A stretch of 64,000 bases of DNA from Halorubrum halophilum (GCF_000739595.1 NZ_BBJP01000002.1:1-64000); one strand, 5' to 3'; numbered from the stretch's first letter, positions 33,176 through 41,988 are shown. Notes: generated from the sequence alone by a model not told the origin. Numbers and translations: made by a program.

Positions 33176-34153
33176 TTACTCGCGCGCACTCACGGGTTCC
33201 CCCGTCTCGACGTCGAGCGCGGCCGCGACATCGGAGAGCACGTCTCCGCGAACCTCTCGCGTTCGCGACTCGATCTCGGCGACCAGCGGCGGGTCGAACT
33301 CCTCGCGGACCTGATCGAGCCGCTCGCGTTCGGTCGCGATTTTCTCACGGAGATAGGTGGCCCCGCGTCCCTCCTCGTCGTCGTCCGGCGACGGGGTGAG
33401 CTTGTTCGCGACGAGCCCGCGGACGCGCAGGTCGCGCTCGGTGAACCCCTCGATCGCCCGACCAGTCTCGTTGACCGACAGCTGATCGGGGTTCAACACG
33501 AGGAAGAAGGCGGCGTCGTTCCGCATCGTGTCGCCGGCGAACTCGAAGAACTCCTTGCGGCGGTGGAGCCGCTCCAAGACGGGGTCGCCGTCCATCAGGC
33601 GCCGCGGCTCCATGTCGCCGATCGCGGCCTTCTCGAACAGGTCGATCGACTGCTTGCGCTTGTACAGCAGGCGGTCGATCCAGTCGCCGAGAAAGTCGGG
33701 GAGCCCGAGCAGCCGCAGCGTCGACCCGGTCGGCGCGGTGTCGAAGACGACGCGGTCGTACGGCTCGCTCTCCTCGCGCATCACGCCCACGAACGCGTCG
33801 AAGAGGGCGGCCTCGTACGCGCCCGGCGTCCCGTGCGACATCTCCAGCTGCCGGTTGATCTCCGAGACCATCGCCGCCGACACCTGCTCGGAGAGCCCCT
33901 CGCGGATCTCCTGGAGGTGCCGCTGCATCTCGTCTTCGGGGTCGATCTCCATCGCGTCGAGCCCGTCGACGCCGTCGACCGACTCGGGGTCGTCGCCAAA
34001 CTGTTGGTCGAACACGTCGGATACGGAGTGCGCCGGATCGGTCGAGACGACGAGCGTGCGAAGCCCCGCGTCGGCGCAACGATACGCGTACGCACAGGAG
34101 ACGGTCGTTTTGCCGACTCCGCCCTTCCCGCCGAAGAAGACGAACTGCTCCAT
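33176..34153 (-). CDS. GET3/ArsA-family ATPase (TRC40-like)
   Basis: A 325-residue ATPase with a deviant Walker A, FFGGKGGVGKTTVSCAYAYRCADAGL. Switch I is STDPAHSVSDVFDQQFG and switch II/A-motif is VFDTAPTGSTLRLLGLPDFLGDWIDRLL. An N-L/ATP adenine motif is VLNPDQLSVNETGRAIEGFTERDLRVRGLVANKL. Archaeal members are related to Get3, which delivers tail-anchored proteins, and not to arsenite pumps. ATG 34153 fits the family start (MEQFVFFGGKGG), and the upstream in-frame extension belongs to the neighbouring frame. It overlaps the end of the 98-aa gene (TGATG), so the pair is translationally coupled. Confidence 0.9.
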   Translation of the reverse strand: MEQFVFFGGKGGVGKTTVSCAYAYRCADAGLRTLVVSTDPAHSVSDVFDQQFGDDPESVDGVDGLDAMEIDPEDEMQRHLQEIREGLSEQVSAAMVSEINRQLEMSHGTPGAYEAALFDAFVGVMREESEPYDRVVFDTAPTGSTLRLLGLPDFLGDWIDRLLYKRKQSIDLFEKAAIGDMEPRRLMDGDPVLERLHRRKEFFEFAGDTMRNDAAFFLVLNPDQLSVNETGRAIEGFTERDLRVRGLVANKLTPSPDDDEEGRGATYLREKIATERERLDQVREEFDPPLVAEIESRTREVRGDVLSDVAAALDVETGEPVSARE

Positions 34154-34449
34154 CAGAAGTGGTACTGCTGGCCTTTCCGCTCGATCAGGCTCTCGCGGTC
34201 CCACAGCCGACGTTCCCACGCCTCGAACTCGTCTTCGAGGTAGGGGAGCAGCTCGGCGGTGTAGTACGAGACCGGCGAAGGGATCCCGAAGGCGTCGGGG
34301 AAACACGCGAGCATGAACTCGTCTTCCGCGTCCTCGGCCTCCTTCTCGATCTTCTCGTAGGCCGGATGAGTTATCATCCCGTGGTACAGCCCCCGGAGCC
34401 ACTCCTCAAACGCGGCCCGAAAGGCGGCGATCCGATCGGCTACTGTCAT
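34153..34449 (-). CDS. small partner protein coupled to the GET3-like ATPase (98 aa)
   Basis: The family is not recognised. It is helical throughout (ADRIAAFRAAFEEWLRGLYHGMITHPAYEKIEKEAEDAEDEFMLACFPDAFGIPSPVSYYTAELLPYLEDEFEAWERRLWDRESLIERKGQQYHF) with a proline-marked turn in the middle. There is no signal or membrane helix. The stop and the ATPase start share bases (TGATG on minus), so ribosomes can pass straight on. Tight coupling suggests a regulatory or substrate-handling partner of the ATPase (inference). Confidence 0.7.
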   Translation of the reverse strand: MTVADRIAAFRAAFEEWLRGLYHGMITHPAYEKIEKEAEDAEDEFMLACFPDAFGIPSPVSYYTAELLPYLEDEFEAWERRLWDRESLIERKGQQYHF

Positions 34450-34509
34450 GATTCATCGTGATACGCGGGCGCGGTAAAAGCTGTCGCGGAGCCGCGACCG
34501 CCGCGCCGA

Positions 34510-34719
34510 TTAGGCCGAGTTGCCGTCCGCGGCGAGCTCGCCCTGCGGCTCCTCGGCGTCGTTGCCCTCGTCCTCGCCGAGCTCCGGCCGATCGTCGCCG
34601 GGACTCGGCGTGTGGACGCTGTTACCGAGCGCGCCCCAGACGAGATACAGCATCGCGATGACCATGAGCAGTGTCATGACCGTCGCGACGATCCCCACTA
34701 CCGACACGTACTGGAACAT
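34510..34719 (-). CDS. small single-helix membrane protein (69 aa)
   Basis: Start at ATG 34719 gives [35 protein letters not shown], a single membrane helix at about residues 5-30. An acidic, disordered cytosolic or outside tail follows ([28 protein letters not shown]). A short extension to 34749 is basic and was left out. The family is not recognised. It lies 60 bases from the 98-aa gene on the same strand and may be cotranscribed with the GET3 pair. GET3-type proteins handle such single-helix proteins, though this one has an N-terminal helix and is not a tail-anchored client. Confidence 0.6.
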   Translation of the reverse strand: MFQYVSVVGIVATVMTLLMVIAMLYLVWGALGNSVHTPSPGDDRPELGEDEGNDAEEPQGELAADGNSA

Positions 34720-34874
34720 GGTGCGCGGTCCGCGGGCGCGACGTATCAACGTATCGGCTTCTAGCGGACGAGAGGCGCGACGGTCGCCGACGCGGACGGA
34801 GCGGTCGGCGCGGCACCGGCGACCGCGACCGCTTCCGCCGCCGACTTGAAGGGAACCGCCGACCGAGCGACCCC

Positions 34875-36137
34875 ATGGACGACCGGATCCCGGTGACCGT
34901 GCTCTCGGGGAGCCTCGGCGCGGGCAAGACGACCCTGTTGAATCACCTCCTGCGGAACGCCGGCGACCGCGACATCGCGGTACTCGTCAACGACATGGGC
35001 GACGTGAACGTCGACGCGGAGCTGATCGCCGAGGAGTCCGAGGTCGACGTCGACGGCGTCACGGAGCTGTCGAACGGCTGTATCTGCTGTGAGCTGCAAG
35101 ACGACCTCGAAACGGCGGTGGTGCGGCTCGCGAACGAGCGCTCCTTCGACGCCCTGGTCGTCGAGTCCTCGGGGATCTCCGAGCCCGCGCCGGTCGCGCG
35201 GCTGTTCACGACCGAGTCGCGCGCGGCGGCCCGATACCGGGTCGACGCGCTGGTGACCGTGATCGACACGCGGCAGTTCCTCGACGCCTTCGCGGGCGAC
35301 GACGTCCCCGAACGCCGCGTCGATCCAAACGATGACGAGGAGGACGCCCGCCCTCTCTCGGACCTCCTCGTCGAGCAGATCGAGGTGTCGAACCTCGTGG
35401 TGTGCAACAAGGCGGACCTCTGTACCGACACGGAGATGGACGAGGCGCTCGATCTCGTGGGCGCGCTCCAGCCCGACGCGGAGACGGTGGTCACGGAGTT
35501 CTCCGCGGTCGACCCGGACCGGATCTTCGGCGTCGGACTGTTCGACGCGAGCGAGCTCGGCGACCTGCCGGGGTGGAAGCGGGCGCTGGCCGAGGGGCGC
35601 GAAGACCACGCACACGAGACCGACGGGGACGACCACGGCCACGACGGCCACGCCGACCACGCCCACCGCCACCCCGACGAGGTGTACGGCGTCACCTCCT
35701 TCACCTACCGCCGCCGGCGACCATTCCATCCGGACCGGCTCGCCGCCGTCCTCCGCGACCTCCCGGACGACGTGGTCCGCTCGAAGGGGGCGCTGTGGGT
35801 CGCGGGCACGGACCAGCGCCAGCAGGTCGGGCAGGCCGGGCGGTCGGTCCGCGTCGAGGCGCTCGGCCCGTGGATCGCGAGCCTCCCGGCCGTCGAGCGC
35901 GACATGCTGCGCTCGAACCGCCCGGACCTCGACTGGGACGACGAGCACGGCGACCGCCTGACGGAGTACGTCGTCATCGGGACCGGCATCGACGAGGCGG
36001 CGATCCGCAGGGAGCTCGACGGCGCGCTCGTCACCGACGAGGAGTGGGAAGCCCTCGAGGCCGACGACGCCGAGATCGACGGGAACCTCTCCTTCCCGAC
36101 CGAGCAGGGCGAGGAGCTTACGCTCCGCGAACCTTAA
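34875..36137 (+). CDS. CobW/COG0523-family GTPase (metal chaperone)
   Basis: A 420-residue G3E GTPase. Walker A is [20 protein letters not shown], and the metal-binding CxCC motif is [16 protein letters not shown]. Walker B is [16 protein letters not shown], and the guanine-specific motif is [10 protein letters not shown] histidine-rich loop ([25 protein letters not shown], about residues 240-265) precedes the C-terminal CobW domain ([15 protein letters not shown]). Such proteins deliver zinc, cobalt or other metals to apo-enzymes. Neighbouring genes do not fix the metal, and no zinc-regulated promoter was recognised. The tail YTVRE-like region ends with an acidic segment. Confidence 0.9.
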   Translation: MDDRIPVTVLSGSLGAGKTTLLNHLLRNAGDRDIAVLVNDMGDVNVDAELIAEESEVDVDGVTELSNGCICCELQDDLETAVVRLANERSFDALVVESSGISEPAPVARLFTTESRAAARYRVDALVTVIDTRQFLDAFAGDDVPERRVDPNDDEEDARPLSDLLVEQIEVSNLVVCNKADLCTDTEMDEALDLVGALQPDAETVVTEFSAVDPDRIFGVGLFDASELGDLPGWKRALAEGREDHAHETDGDDHGHDGHADHAHRHPDEVYGVTSFTYRRRRPFHPDRLAAVLRDLPDDVVRSKGALWVAGTDQRQQVGQAGRSVRVEALGPWIASLPAVERDMLRSNRPDLDWDDEHGDRLTEYVVIGTGIDEAAIRRELDGALVTDEEWEALEADDAEIDGNLSFPTEQGEELTLREP

Positions 36138-36255
36138 AAATGGGTCGAGAGCCGTGTAAGAGGGAGTCGAAGGGACGGGCCGGCGTCGAGGGACGGTGCG
36201 CGGCGGACGAGCCGCACGGACAAGAGCTAAGTGCCGGTCTCCCGCGGGCTTCCCT

Positions 36256-36471
36256 ATGAGCGAGGAGTCGAAGGGGATCCGCGAGGGCGTCGAGGAGTCG
36301 AAGGGCGACCCGCGGCTGGTCCTCCTGTTGAACGCGGTCCTGTCCGCGTGGTTCGCGTGGGTCGTCGTCTGGGGGCTCGACCGCCTCGGCGTGACCGCGC
36401 TCAACACGGCGAACGTCGGGACGCTCGCGCTGATCATCTTCGGGGTGACGTACCTCGCCGTGTTGCGGTGA
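36256..36471 (+). CDS. small two-helix membrane protein (71 aa)
   Basis: Start at ATG 36256 gives MSEESKGIREGVEESKGDPRLVLLLNAVLSAWFAWVVVWGLDRLG and then TALNTANVGTLALIIFGVTYLAVLR. The N-terminal 20 residues are charged, and two hydrophobic stretches follow (about 22-40 and 49-69). An upstream in-frame start at 36196 adds a basic segment and is less likely. The family is not recognised. It sits between the CobW gene and upp. Confidence 0.6.
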   Translation: MSEESKGIREGVEESKGDPRLVLLLNAVLSAWFAWVVVWGLDRLGVTALNTANVGTLALIIFGVTYLAVLR

Positions 36472-36549
36472 GTCGGTCGCCGGCGACGGACGACGCCGAA
36501 CCGGCGAGTTTCGCCATCTTTTAACTCGAACGCGGCTCTTCTCTCGACA

Positions 36550-37227
36550 ATGACGATCGAAGACCGCGACGACGCGCACCTCATCACGCACGCGCTGGCA
36601 AAGGACACCCTCTCGCGGCTCCGCGACGTCGAGACCGAACAGGTCGCGTTCCGGAAGGGACTCGTGAAGCTCGGTCGGATCTGCGGCTACGAGGTCATCG
36701 ACGGCGCGATGGAGACGGAGTACGTCCCCGTCCAGACGCCGCTCCAGGAGACCACCGGCGAGCGCGTGAAGGGCCTCGACGACGTGGTCATCATCAACGT
36801 CCTCCGGGCGGCCACCCCGTTCGTCGAGGGGCTCCTCAAGGCGTTCCCGCGGGCGAAGCAGGGCGTCATCTCCGCCGGCCGCGACGAGGAGGCCGGGATG
36901 ACCGACGAGGGGGAGTTCCCGATCACCATCGACTACGTGAAGCTGCCCGAGATCCGGCCCGACGACACCGTGATCGTCGCGGACCCGATGCTCGCCACCG
37001 GGTCGACGATGTGCGCCGTCCTCGACCACGTCCTCGACGAGGCCGACGACTTCGAGGACCTGTTCGTCCTCTCGGCGGTCTCCGCGCCCGAAGGGCTCGT
37101 CCGCGTGAGCGAGTCGGTGCCCGAGGCCGACCTGCTGACGGTCGCTATCGACGACCGCCTCGACGACGACGGGTTCATCCTCCCCGGACTCGGGGACGCC
37201 GGCGACCGCGCGTTCCGAACGGTCTGA
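36550..37227 (+). CDS. upp: uracil phosphoribosyltransferase
   Basis: A 225-residue enzyme that salvages uracil to UMP using PRPP. The PRPP-binding motif is seen as [21 protein letters not shown]. The substrate-binding region includes [33 protein letters not shown] and the C-terminal [24 protein letters not shown], the usual uracil loop. A TTTTAACT TATA box at 36519-36526 lies 24-31 bases before the ATG. Length is standard. The gene looks monocistronic. Confidence 0.96.
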   Translation: MTIEDRDDAHLITHALAKDTLSRLRDVETEQVAFRKGLVKLGRICGYEVIDGAMETEYVPVQTPLQETTGERVKGLDDVVIINVLRAATPFVEGLLKAFPRAKQGVISAGRDEEAGMTDEGEFPITIDYVKLPEIRPDDTVIVADPMLATGSTMCAVLDHVLDEADDFEDLFVLSAVSAPEGLVRVSESVPEADLLTVAIDDRLDDDGFILPGLGDAGDRAFRTV

Positions 37228-37330
37228 GGCGAACCGGGCACCGACCACCGCGATCGACCGCGCGGACGCCCCGCTCGCCGTCGACGCGCCGCCGACGTAC
37301 TTTTAAGAGCCGCCAGCGCGACCGATCCGT

Positions 37331-37549
37331 ATGAGCGACGCGCCGACGACCGAGCCCTGCGACGGCTGCGGCGACCCCACCACGGACGCGCTCGCGCGCA
37401 CCGTCCGGTTGAGCGTCGACCGGGCGAACATCGACACCCAGCGACTCTGTCCCGACTGTTTCGCCGATTGGATCCAGCGCTACCAGGACCGGTTCGGCTC
37501 CGGCCCCGACGGCGGCGACAGCGGTAGCTCCGAGATCATCGTGGACTGA
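37331..37549 (+). CDS. small zinc-finger-like protein (72 aa)
   Basis: This small acidic protein has two CxxC pairs, CDGC (residues 10-13) and CPDC (near 40-43), enough for one zinc site. Between them is a beta strand-rich stretch (LARTVRLSVDRANIDTQRL). The end is disordered and negatively charged (GSGPDGGDSGSSEIIVD). TATA element TTTTAAGA at 37301-37308 is placed for a leaderless ATG. The type is common in haloarchaea; no function is known to me. Confidence 0.68.
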   Translation: MSDAPTTEPCDGCGDPTTDALARTVRLSVDRANIDTQRLCPDCFADWIQRYQDRFGSGPDGGDSGSSEIIVD

Positions 37550-37639
37550 GCGGTCGGGGGCCGCTGGCCCTCTCGATCCACACGGCAACGTCCGTCCCGA
37601 CCGCCCGTCTTAAGCCGCGGCGGGACGGACAATGACGTA

Positions 37640-38923
37640 ATGGATCTCGCCATCGACGCCCCGGCCCCGGCGGCGCCCGACTGCGCCGACGACGGGACGT
37701 GGCTCGCCTGCATCGCGTGCGACGAGACGTTCGCTCCCTTCGAGGCGGTCCGGTACACCTGCGACGAATGCGACGGCCTGCTGGAGGTGCGCTACGCCGA
37801 CCCGCCGACCTTCGAGGAGTTCGGCGCGGGCGCGCCCTCCGAGGGGCCCGACCGCGGCGTCTGGCGCTACCGCGAGGCGCTCCCCTTCGACCTCGGCGTG
37901 ACGCTCCCCGAGGGCGACACCCCGCTCCACCGCGTCCCCCGGATCGAGGAGTCGGTCGGCGTCGACGCGCTCCGGATCAAACACGAGGGGATGAACCCCA
38001 CCGGCTCGTTCAAGGACCGCGGGATGACGGTGGGCGTCCGGGTCGCCGAGGAGCTGGGCGTCGGCGCGCTCGCCTGCGCCTCCACCGGCAACACCTCCGC
38101 CGCGCTCGCGGCCTACGGCGGCCGCGGCGGGATGGAGACGCTCGTGCTCCTCCCGGAGGGGAAGGTCGCCGCGGGGAAGATCGCGCAGGCGAGCCTCCAC
38201 GGCGCCCGCATCCTCGAAGTCGACGGCAACTTCGACGCCTGCCTCGACATCGTCCAAGAACTCGCCGCCCGCGGCGAGGCGTACCTGCTCAACTCGCTGA
38301 ACCCGTTCCGCTTAGAGGGACAGAAGACGATCGGCTTCGAGATACTGGAGGAGTTCCGCGACGACTACGGCGCCTTCCCGGACCGGATCGTCCTCCCCGT
38401 CGGCAACGCGGGCAACACCTCGGCGCTTTATAAAGCGTTCCGCGAACTGGTCCAATCGGGCGCGCTCGCTGTCGACGAGGTCCCCAAGCTGACCGGCGTG
38501 CAGGCCGCGGGCGCCGCGCCGATGGTCGAGGCGATCGAGGAGGGGAACGACGAGGTGCGGCGCTGGGAGGAGGTGGAGACGCGCGCGACCGCGATCCGGA
38601 TCGGCAACCCGGTCAACGCGCCGAAGGCGCTCCCCGGCATCCGGAACACCGGCGGCACCGCCGTCGCCGTCAGCGACGACGAGATCACCGACGCGCAGCG
38701 CGACCTCGCCGAGGAGGGCGTCGGCGTCGAGCCGGCGTCCGCCGCGAGCCTCGCCGGGCTCAGGAAGCTCCGTCGCGAGGGCGTCGTCGAGGACGACGAG
38801 CAGGTCGTCTGCCTGACGACGGGCCACCTCTTAAAGGACCCCGACGCCGCCTACGAGGCCGGCGGCGACCCCGAACCGGTCCCGAACGACGTGGACGCAG
38901 TCGTCGAGCACCTGCGCGACTGA
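37640..38923 (+). CDS. thrC: threonine synthase
   Basis: A 427-residue PLP enzyme that converts O-phosphohomoserine to threonine. An N-terminal zinc ribbon (WLACIACDETFAPFEAVRYTCDECDGLLEVRY) has two CxxC pairs, as in archaeal ThrC. The PLP lysine is in HEGMNPTGSFKDRGMTVGV, with the serine-rich phosphate-binding ASTGNTSAALAAYGGR and the glycine turn LPVGNAGNTSALYKAF. The C-terminus (DEQVVCLTTGHLLKDPD) is diagnostic. A TCTTAAGCC element at 37608-37616 gives a leaderless start at 37640. Confidence 0.96.
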   Translation: MDLAIDAPAPAAPDCADDGTWLACIACDETFAPFEAVRYTCDECDGLLEVRYADPPTFEEFGAGAPSEGPDRGVWRYREALPFDLGVTLPEGDTPLHRVPRIEESVGVDALRIKHEGMNPTGSFKDRGMTVGVRVAEELGVGALACASTGNTSAALAAYGGRGGMETLVLLPEGKVAAGKIAQASLHGARILEVDGNFDACLDIVQELAARGEAYLLNSLNPFRLEGQKTIGFEILEEFRDDYGAFPDRIVLPVGNAGNTSALYKAFRELVQSGALAVDEVPKLTGVQAAGAAPMVEAIEEGNDEVRRWEEVETRATAIRIGNPVNAPKALPGIRNTGGTAVAVSDDEITDAQRDLAEEGVGVEPASAASLAGLRKLRREGVVEDDEQVVCLTTGHLLKDPDAAYEAGGDPEPVPNDVDAVVEHLRD

Positions 38924-39034
38924 TCGGTCGTCCGCGCGGGCGTTTCTCCTCTCACGTTTCTCTCTACTCGCGTCACTCTCCCTCCTTCCGTCGCCGCTAC
39001 TCTTTACATACGCAAACACGTACACAAGCCCGAG

Positions 39035-39373
39035 ATGCCCACCAAGACGATCGGGGTTCGCGAGGAGGTGTACGAGCGGCTCCGCGCTCGGAAGCGCGAC
39101 GACGAGAGCTTTACCGATCTCATCGATCGCCTGATCGACGAGAGCGAGGGCGACTGGCGCGACGGATTCGGATCGCTGTCGACCGAGGAGGCTGACTCGC
39201 TTCGAGAGGCCGCGGCCGCCTCGCGGGAGCGCTTCGACGAGTCGGCGGGAGACCGACAGACCGCAGCGATCGATCGGTTGGCGGGCTCCTCCGGCGACGA
39301 CCAGTCGGGCGACGAGGGTCGGACGGACGACGGCGCTGACACCGACGACGCCGACGGCGGGAGGTCGGCGTGA
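39035..39373 (+). CDS. vapB: VapB-type antitoxin
   Basis: A 112-residue antitoxin. The first half (KTIGVREEVYERLRARKRDDESFTDLIDRLIDE) matches the archaeal UPF0330/VapB pattern, a ribbon-helix-helix-like DNA-binding region. The second half is acidic, with a run of serines and aspartates (SGDDQSGDEGRTDDGADTDDADGG), longer than usual, and probably wraps the toxin. It overlaps vapC by four bases (GTGA). A TCTTTACATA box at 39001-39010 precedes a leaderless ATG, and autoregulation by the complex would be typical. Confidence 0.85.
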   Translation: MPTKTIGVREEVYERLRARKRDDESFTDLIDRLIDESEGDWRDGFGSLSTEEADSLREAAAASRERFDESAGDRQTAAIDRLAGSSGDDQSGDEGRTDDGADTDDADGGRSA

Positions 39374-39771
39374 CGCGGTACCTGCTCGACACCACGTTTC
39401 TCATCGACTACTTAGACGGCTCCGACGGTGTCCGACGGTTCCTCGAAGCACACGAGGACGGCGAGTTCGCGACGACCGCGATGAACTACAAAGAAGTCGC
39501 CGTCGGCCTCCGTCTCGACGACTCGTTCGACCCGGAGCGGCTCGCGTCCGCGTTCGGGTGGCTCGACGTGGTCCCGGTCGGGAGCGACCACGCCCTCGCG
39601 GCGAGCGCCTTCGAGGCGGAGCTGTACCGCTCCGACAACCACACGCGACGGGCAGTCGACGCGGCGGCCGCCGATCTGCTCATCGCCGGGGTCGCCGACG
39701 CCGAGGGCATGACCGTCGTCACCCGGAACGTCGACGACTTCGAGCGGTTCGTCCCGGTCACCGAGTACTGA
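39370..39771 (+). CDS. vapC: VapC-type PIN-domain ribonuclease toxin
   Basis: A 133-residue PIN domain. The acidic triad of the metal site is visible: RYLLDTTFLIDYLDG (first aspartate), NYKEVAVGL (glutamate) and AAAADLLIAGVAD (aspartate). RNVDDFERF near the end adds another acid. Such toxins cut RNA, often tRNA or rRNA, when the antitoxin is lost. The GTG start lies inside the last codons of vapB. Function as an active toxin pair is inferred from complete motifs. Confidence 0.9.
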   Translation: MTRYLLDTTFLIDYLDGSDGVRRFLEAHEDGEFATTAMNYKEVAVGLRLDDSFDPERLASAFGWLDVVPVGSDHALAASAFEAELYRSDNHTRRAVDAAAADLLIAGVADAEGMTVVTRNVDDFERFVPVTEY

Positions 39772-39842
39772 GCGCCGCGTGCCGATCGACGTATACCGAT
39801 CGCCGCGTCCCGATCACCCGCGCTCGATCGGTCCGAGATTCG

Positions 39843-41156
39843 TCACTCCCAGTTGTGCAGCGCGTCCTGGAACACCTCCTCCACGTCCTCCTTCGTCACG
39901 GGCCGCGGGTTACACCGGAGCAGCCGCTGCTGACTCTCGACGGTGCTCTGGGCGAGCGCGCCGGTGTCGTCGACGGTGACCCCCGCGAGTTCGTTGAGCC
40001 CGCTCGGGAGCACGTTGAGGTCGCGCTGGAGCCGCACGAACTCCTCGCGGGCCTCGTCGGCGGCCTCGCGGGTGCTCATCCCGGAGGTGTCGGCGCCGAG
40101 CATCTCCGCCACCTTCGCGAACCGCGGCGGGTCGCTCGCGACGTTGTAGCCGAGGGTGCTGGCGGGCGTGAGCGCCGCGATCGTCTCCCCGTGGTACGTG
40201 TGGTAGTTGTTGCCGACGGGATACGCCATGGCGTGCGCGAGGCTCGCGCCCGCGGTGAGGCCCGCGATCGCGCCGAACAGCGCGCCCTTCAGCATCGCGC
40301 CGCGCGCCTCGATGTCGTCGCCGTTGTTGACGACGCGGCGCACGTTCGACGAGAGGAGGTCGATCGCCTTCTCGCTGAACATCTCGGTGAAGCCGGTCCG
40401 CCCGGCGTAGACGGGGCGGTCGGCGGGGTTCTCGGGGCGCAGCAGATCGTCGTAGCGGTGGGTGGTGTACCCCTCGATCGCGTGGCCGAGCGCGTCCATC
40501 GCGGTCTTCGCCGTGAGGTCCGGCGGCAGCGTGGTGGTGAGCGTCGGGTCGAGCACCGCGGCGTCGGCGCGGACGTGCGGGCTGGAGATCCCCTCCTTGA
40601 TGTTCTTCTCCGGCACTGAGAGGATCGCCACCGGCGAGATCTCCGACCCCGTGCCCGCGGTCGTCGGGAGCAGGATCAGCGGCGCGCCGGACTCGGTGAG
40701 GTCCTCGCCCGCGCCCGTCGGCGCGGCCACGTAGTCGAGCACGTCGCCGCCGTTCGCGATGACGGCGCGGGTCGCCTTCGCGGTGTCCATGCAGCTTCCG
40801 CCGCCCAGCCCGAGGTAGAAGTCGTACCCGTCGTCGCCCATCTCCTCGCGGACGAACGCGATGCACTCCCCGACCGCCTCGACGCTCGGCTCGCGCTCGA
40901 CGCCGTCGTACACGTCGACGTCGAGGCCGTCCGCCGCCAGTTCGTCCGCGACGCGGTCGGCGTGGCCCAGCGAGACGAGGTCCGGGTCGGTGACGATCAG
41001 CCCGCGCTCGTCGCCGTCGAGCCCGAGTTGCCCGAGCTGGTAACCCAGTTCGTCGGCCGCGCCCGCGCCGACGCGGACCGCCGGCATCTGGACCTCCCAG
41101 ACGGTCTCGGGCGAGAGCTCGTGCGGCTCGGCGGAGACGGAGCGCTCGTAGCTCAC
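39843..41156 (-). CDS. iron-containing alcohol dehydrogenase, hydroxyacid-oxoacid transhydrogenase type
   Basis: A 437-residue type III (Fe-dependent) alcohol dehydrogenase. The nucleotide site is YLGLGGGSCMDTAKA, the hinge is LILLPTTAGTGSEISPVAIL, and the iron ligands fall in DALGHAIEGYTTHRYDD and ASLAHAMAYPVGNNYHTYHGE. The insert DDLLRPENPADRPVYAGRTGFTEMFSEKAI resembles that of HOT/ADHFE1 enzymes, which oxidise 4-hydroxybutyrate to succinate semialdehyde. GTG 41156 overlaps the lactonase stop (GTGA on minus), so it is the second gene of a two-gene operon. A longer frame to 41828 is antisense-like and rejected. Confidence 0.88.
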   Translation of the reverse strand: MSYERSVSAEPHELSPETVWEVQMPAVRVGAGAADELGYQLGQLGLDGDERGLIVTDPDLVSLGHADRVADELAADGLDVDVYDGVEREPSVEAVGECIAFVREEMGDDGYDFYLGLGGGSCMDTAKATRAVIANGGDVLDYVAAPTGAGEDLTESGAPLILLPTTAGTGSEISPVAILSVPEKNIKEGISSPHVRADAAVLDPTLTTTLPPDLTAKTAMDALGHAIEGYTTHRYDDLLRPENPADRPVYAGRTGFTEMFSEKAIDLLSSNVRRVVNNGDDIEARGAMLKGALFGAIAGLTAGASLAHAMAYPVGNNYHTYHGETIAALTPASTLGYNVASDPPRFAKVAEMLGADTSGMSTREAADEAREEFVRLQRDLNVLPSGLNELAGVTVDDTGALAQSTVESQQRLLRCNPRPVTKEDVEEVFQDALHNWE

Positions 41157-41971
41157 ACCCCCCACCCCGGCTGGATCGCCTCGAACTGCTCGGGGTCGTG
41201 CCCGAACACGACCTCGGCGTCGTGGCGGCGCTCCAGCTCGCGGATCCGGCTCATGCTCTCGGCCCACTCGGTTTTCCCCCACACGAGGGGCCCGCCGAGC
41301 GGCGTCCCCGCCTCGTAGTTCTCGTCCATGTACACCTGATCGCCGGTGAACACGACGGTGCCCTCGGCGTCGAGGTGGATCACGGAGCCGGTGAGTCCGG
41401 GGGTGTGTCCGGGGAACCGGACGAACTCCAGGTCGGTGAAGTGTTCCTCGCGGTCGCGGTGAAGAATCTGCCAGTTCAGGTCGTGATCGAAATCCTCGAG
41501 GACGTACGCGCCGCTCCCCTCGTCTGTCTTCGCGCTGTAGTAGGCGAACTTGAACTCCTCCTCGTGGACGTAGACCGGCGTGTCGGTGCCCGCGAAGAAC
41601 TCCAGCCCGCCGGCGTGGTCGAGGTGGAGGTGGCTCTGGAACACCGCGTCGATGTCGTCGATGGAGTAGCCCGCCGCCTCCAGGTCGTCGTCGAGGCGGT
41701 GCTCGCTCGCGTCGTGCGGGTAGAAGGCCTGCACGAGCCCCTCGGGCCAGTGGCCGTCGGCGGCGTCGTGGTGCGAGCCCGTGTCCCAGAGGACCGTCGC
41801 CTCGGGATGGTCGATGATGAGATTCCACACCGGGATCTCGTCGTACTCGGTGTCGGGGTTCGGCTCGTCGTGACTCCCGATCGTGTTCGCCTCCATCATG
41901 TAGTTCATGTCGCAGTACAACCCGCCGCGATCGATGACGTGGACCTCAGCGTCTACCATACGGCCGGACAT
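41153..41971 (-). CDS. metallo-beta-lactamase-fold lactonase (AHL lactonase / AttM-BlcC type)
   Basis: A 272-residue MBL-fold hydrolase with the dinuclear zinc site FQSHLHLDHAGGLEFF (HxHxDH), a histidine in RFPGHTPGLTGSVIHL, an aspartate in VVFTGDQVYMDENYE, and the terminal histidine in EVVFGHDPEQF. The N-terminal HVIDRGGLYCDMNYMM and NLIIDHPEATVLWDTG are typical of N-acyl-homoserine and gamma-butyrolactone lactonases. First gene of the operon with the Fe-ADH. The start could be ATG 41971 or, four codons on, ATG 41959. A 12-bp palindrome lies six to seventeen bases upstream. Confidence 0.85.
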   Translation of the reverse strand: MSGRMVDAEVHVIDRGGLYCDMNYMMEANTIGSHDEPNPDTEYDEIPVWNLIIDHPEATVLWDTGSHHDAADGHWPEGLVQAFYPHDASEHRLDDDLEAAGYSIDDIDAVFQSHLHLDHAGGLEFFAGTDTPVYVHEEEFKFAYYSAKTDEGSGAYVLEDFDHDLNWQILHRDREEHFTDLEFVRFPGHTPGLTGSVIHLDAEGTVVFTGDQVYMDENYEAGTPLGGPLVWGKTEWAESMSRIRELERRHDAEVVFGHDPEQFEAIQPGWGV

Positions 41972-41976
41972 CCATC

Positions 41977-41988
41977 ATGAATATTCAT
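41977..41988. promoter_or_regulatory. perfect 12-bp palindrome upstream of the lactonase operon
   Basis: ATGAATATTCAT is fully self-complementary, just upstream of the lactonase start and overlapping the TTTATGAATA promoter sequence on the minus strand. A repressor bound here would block the start site. This is inferred from position. Confidence 0.5.
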
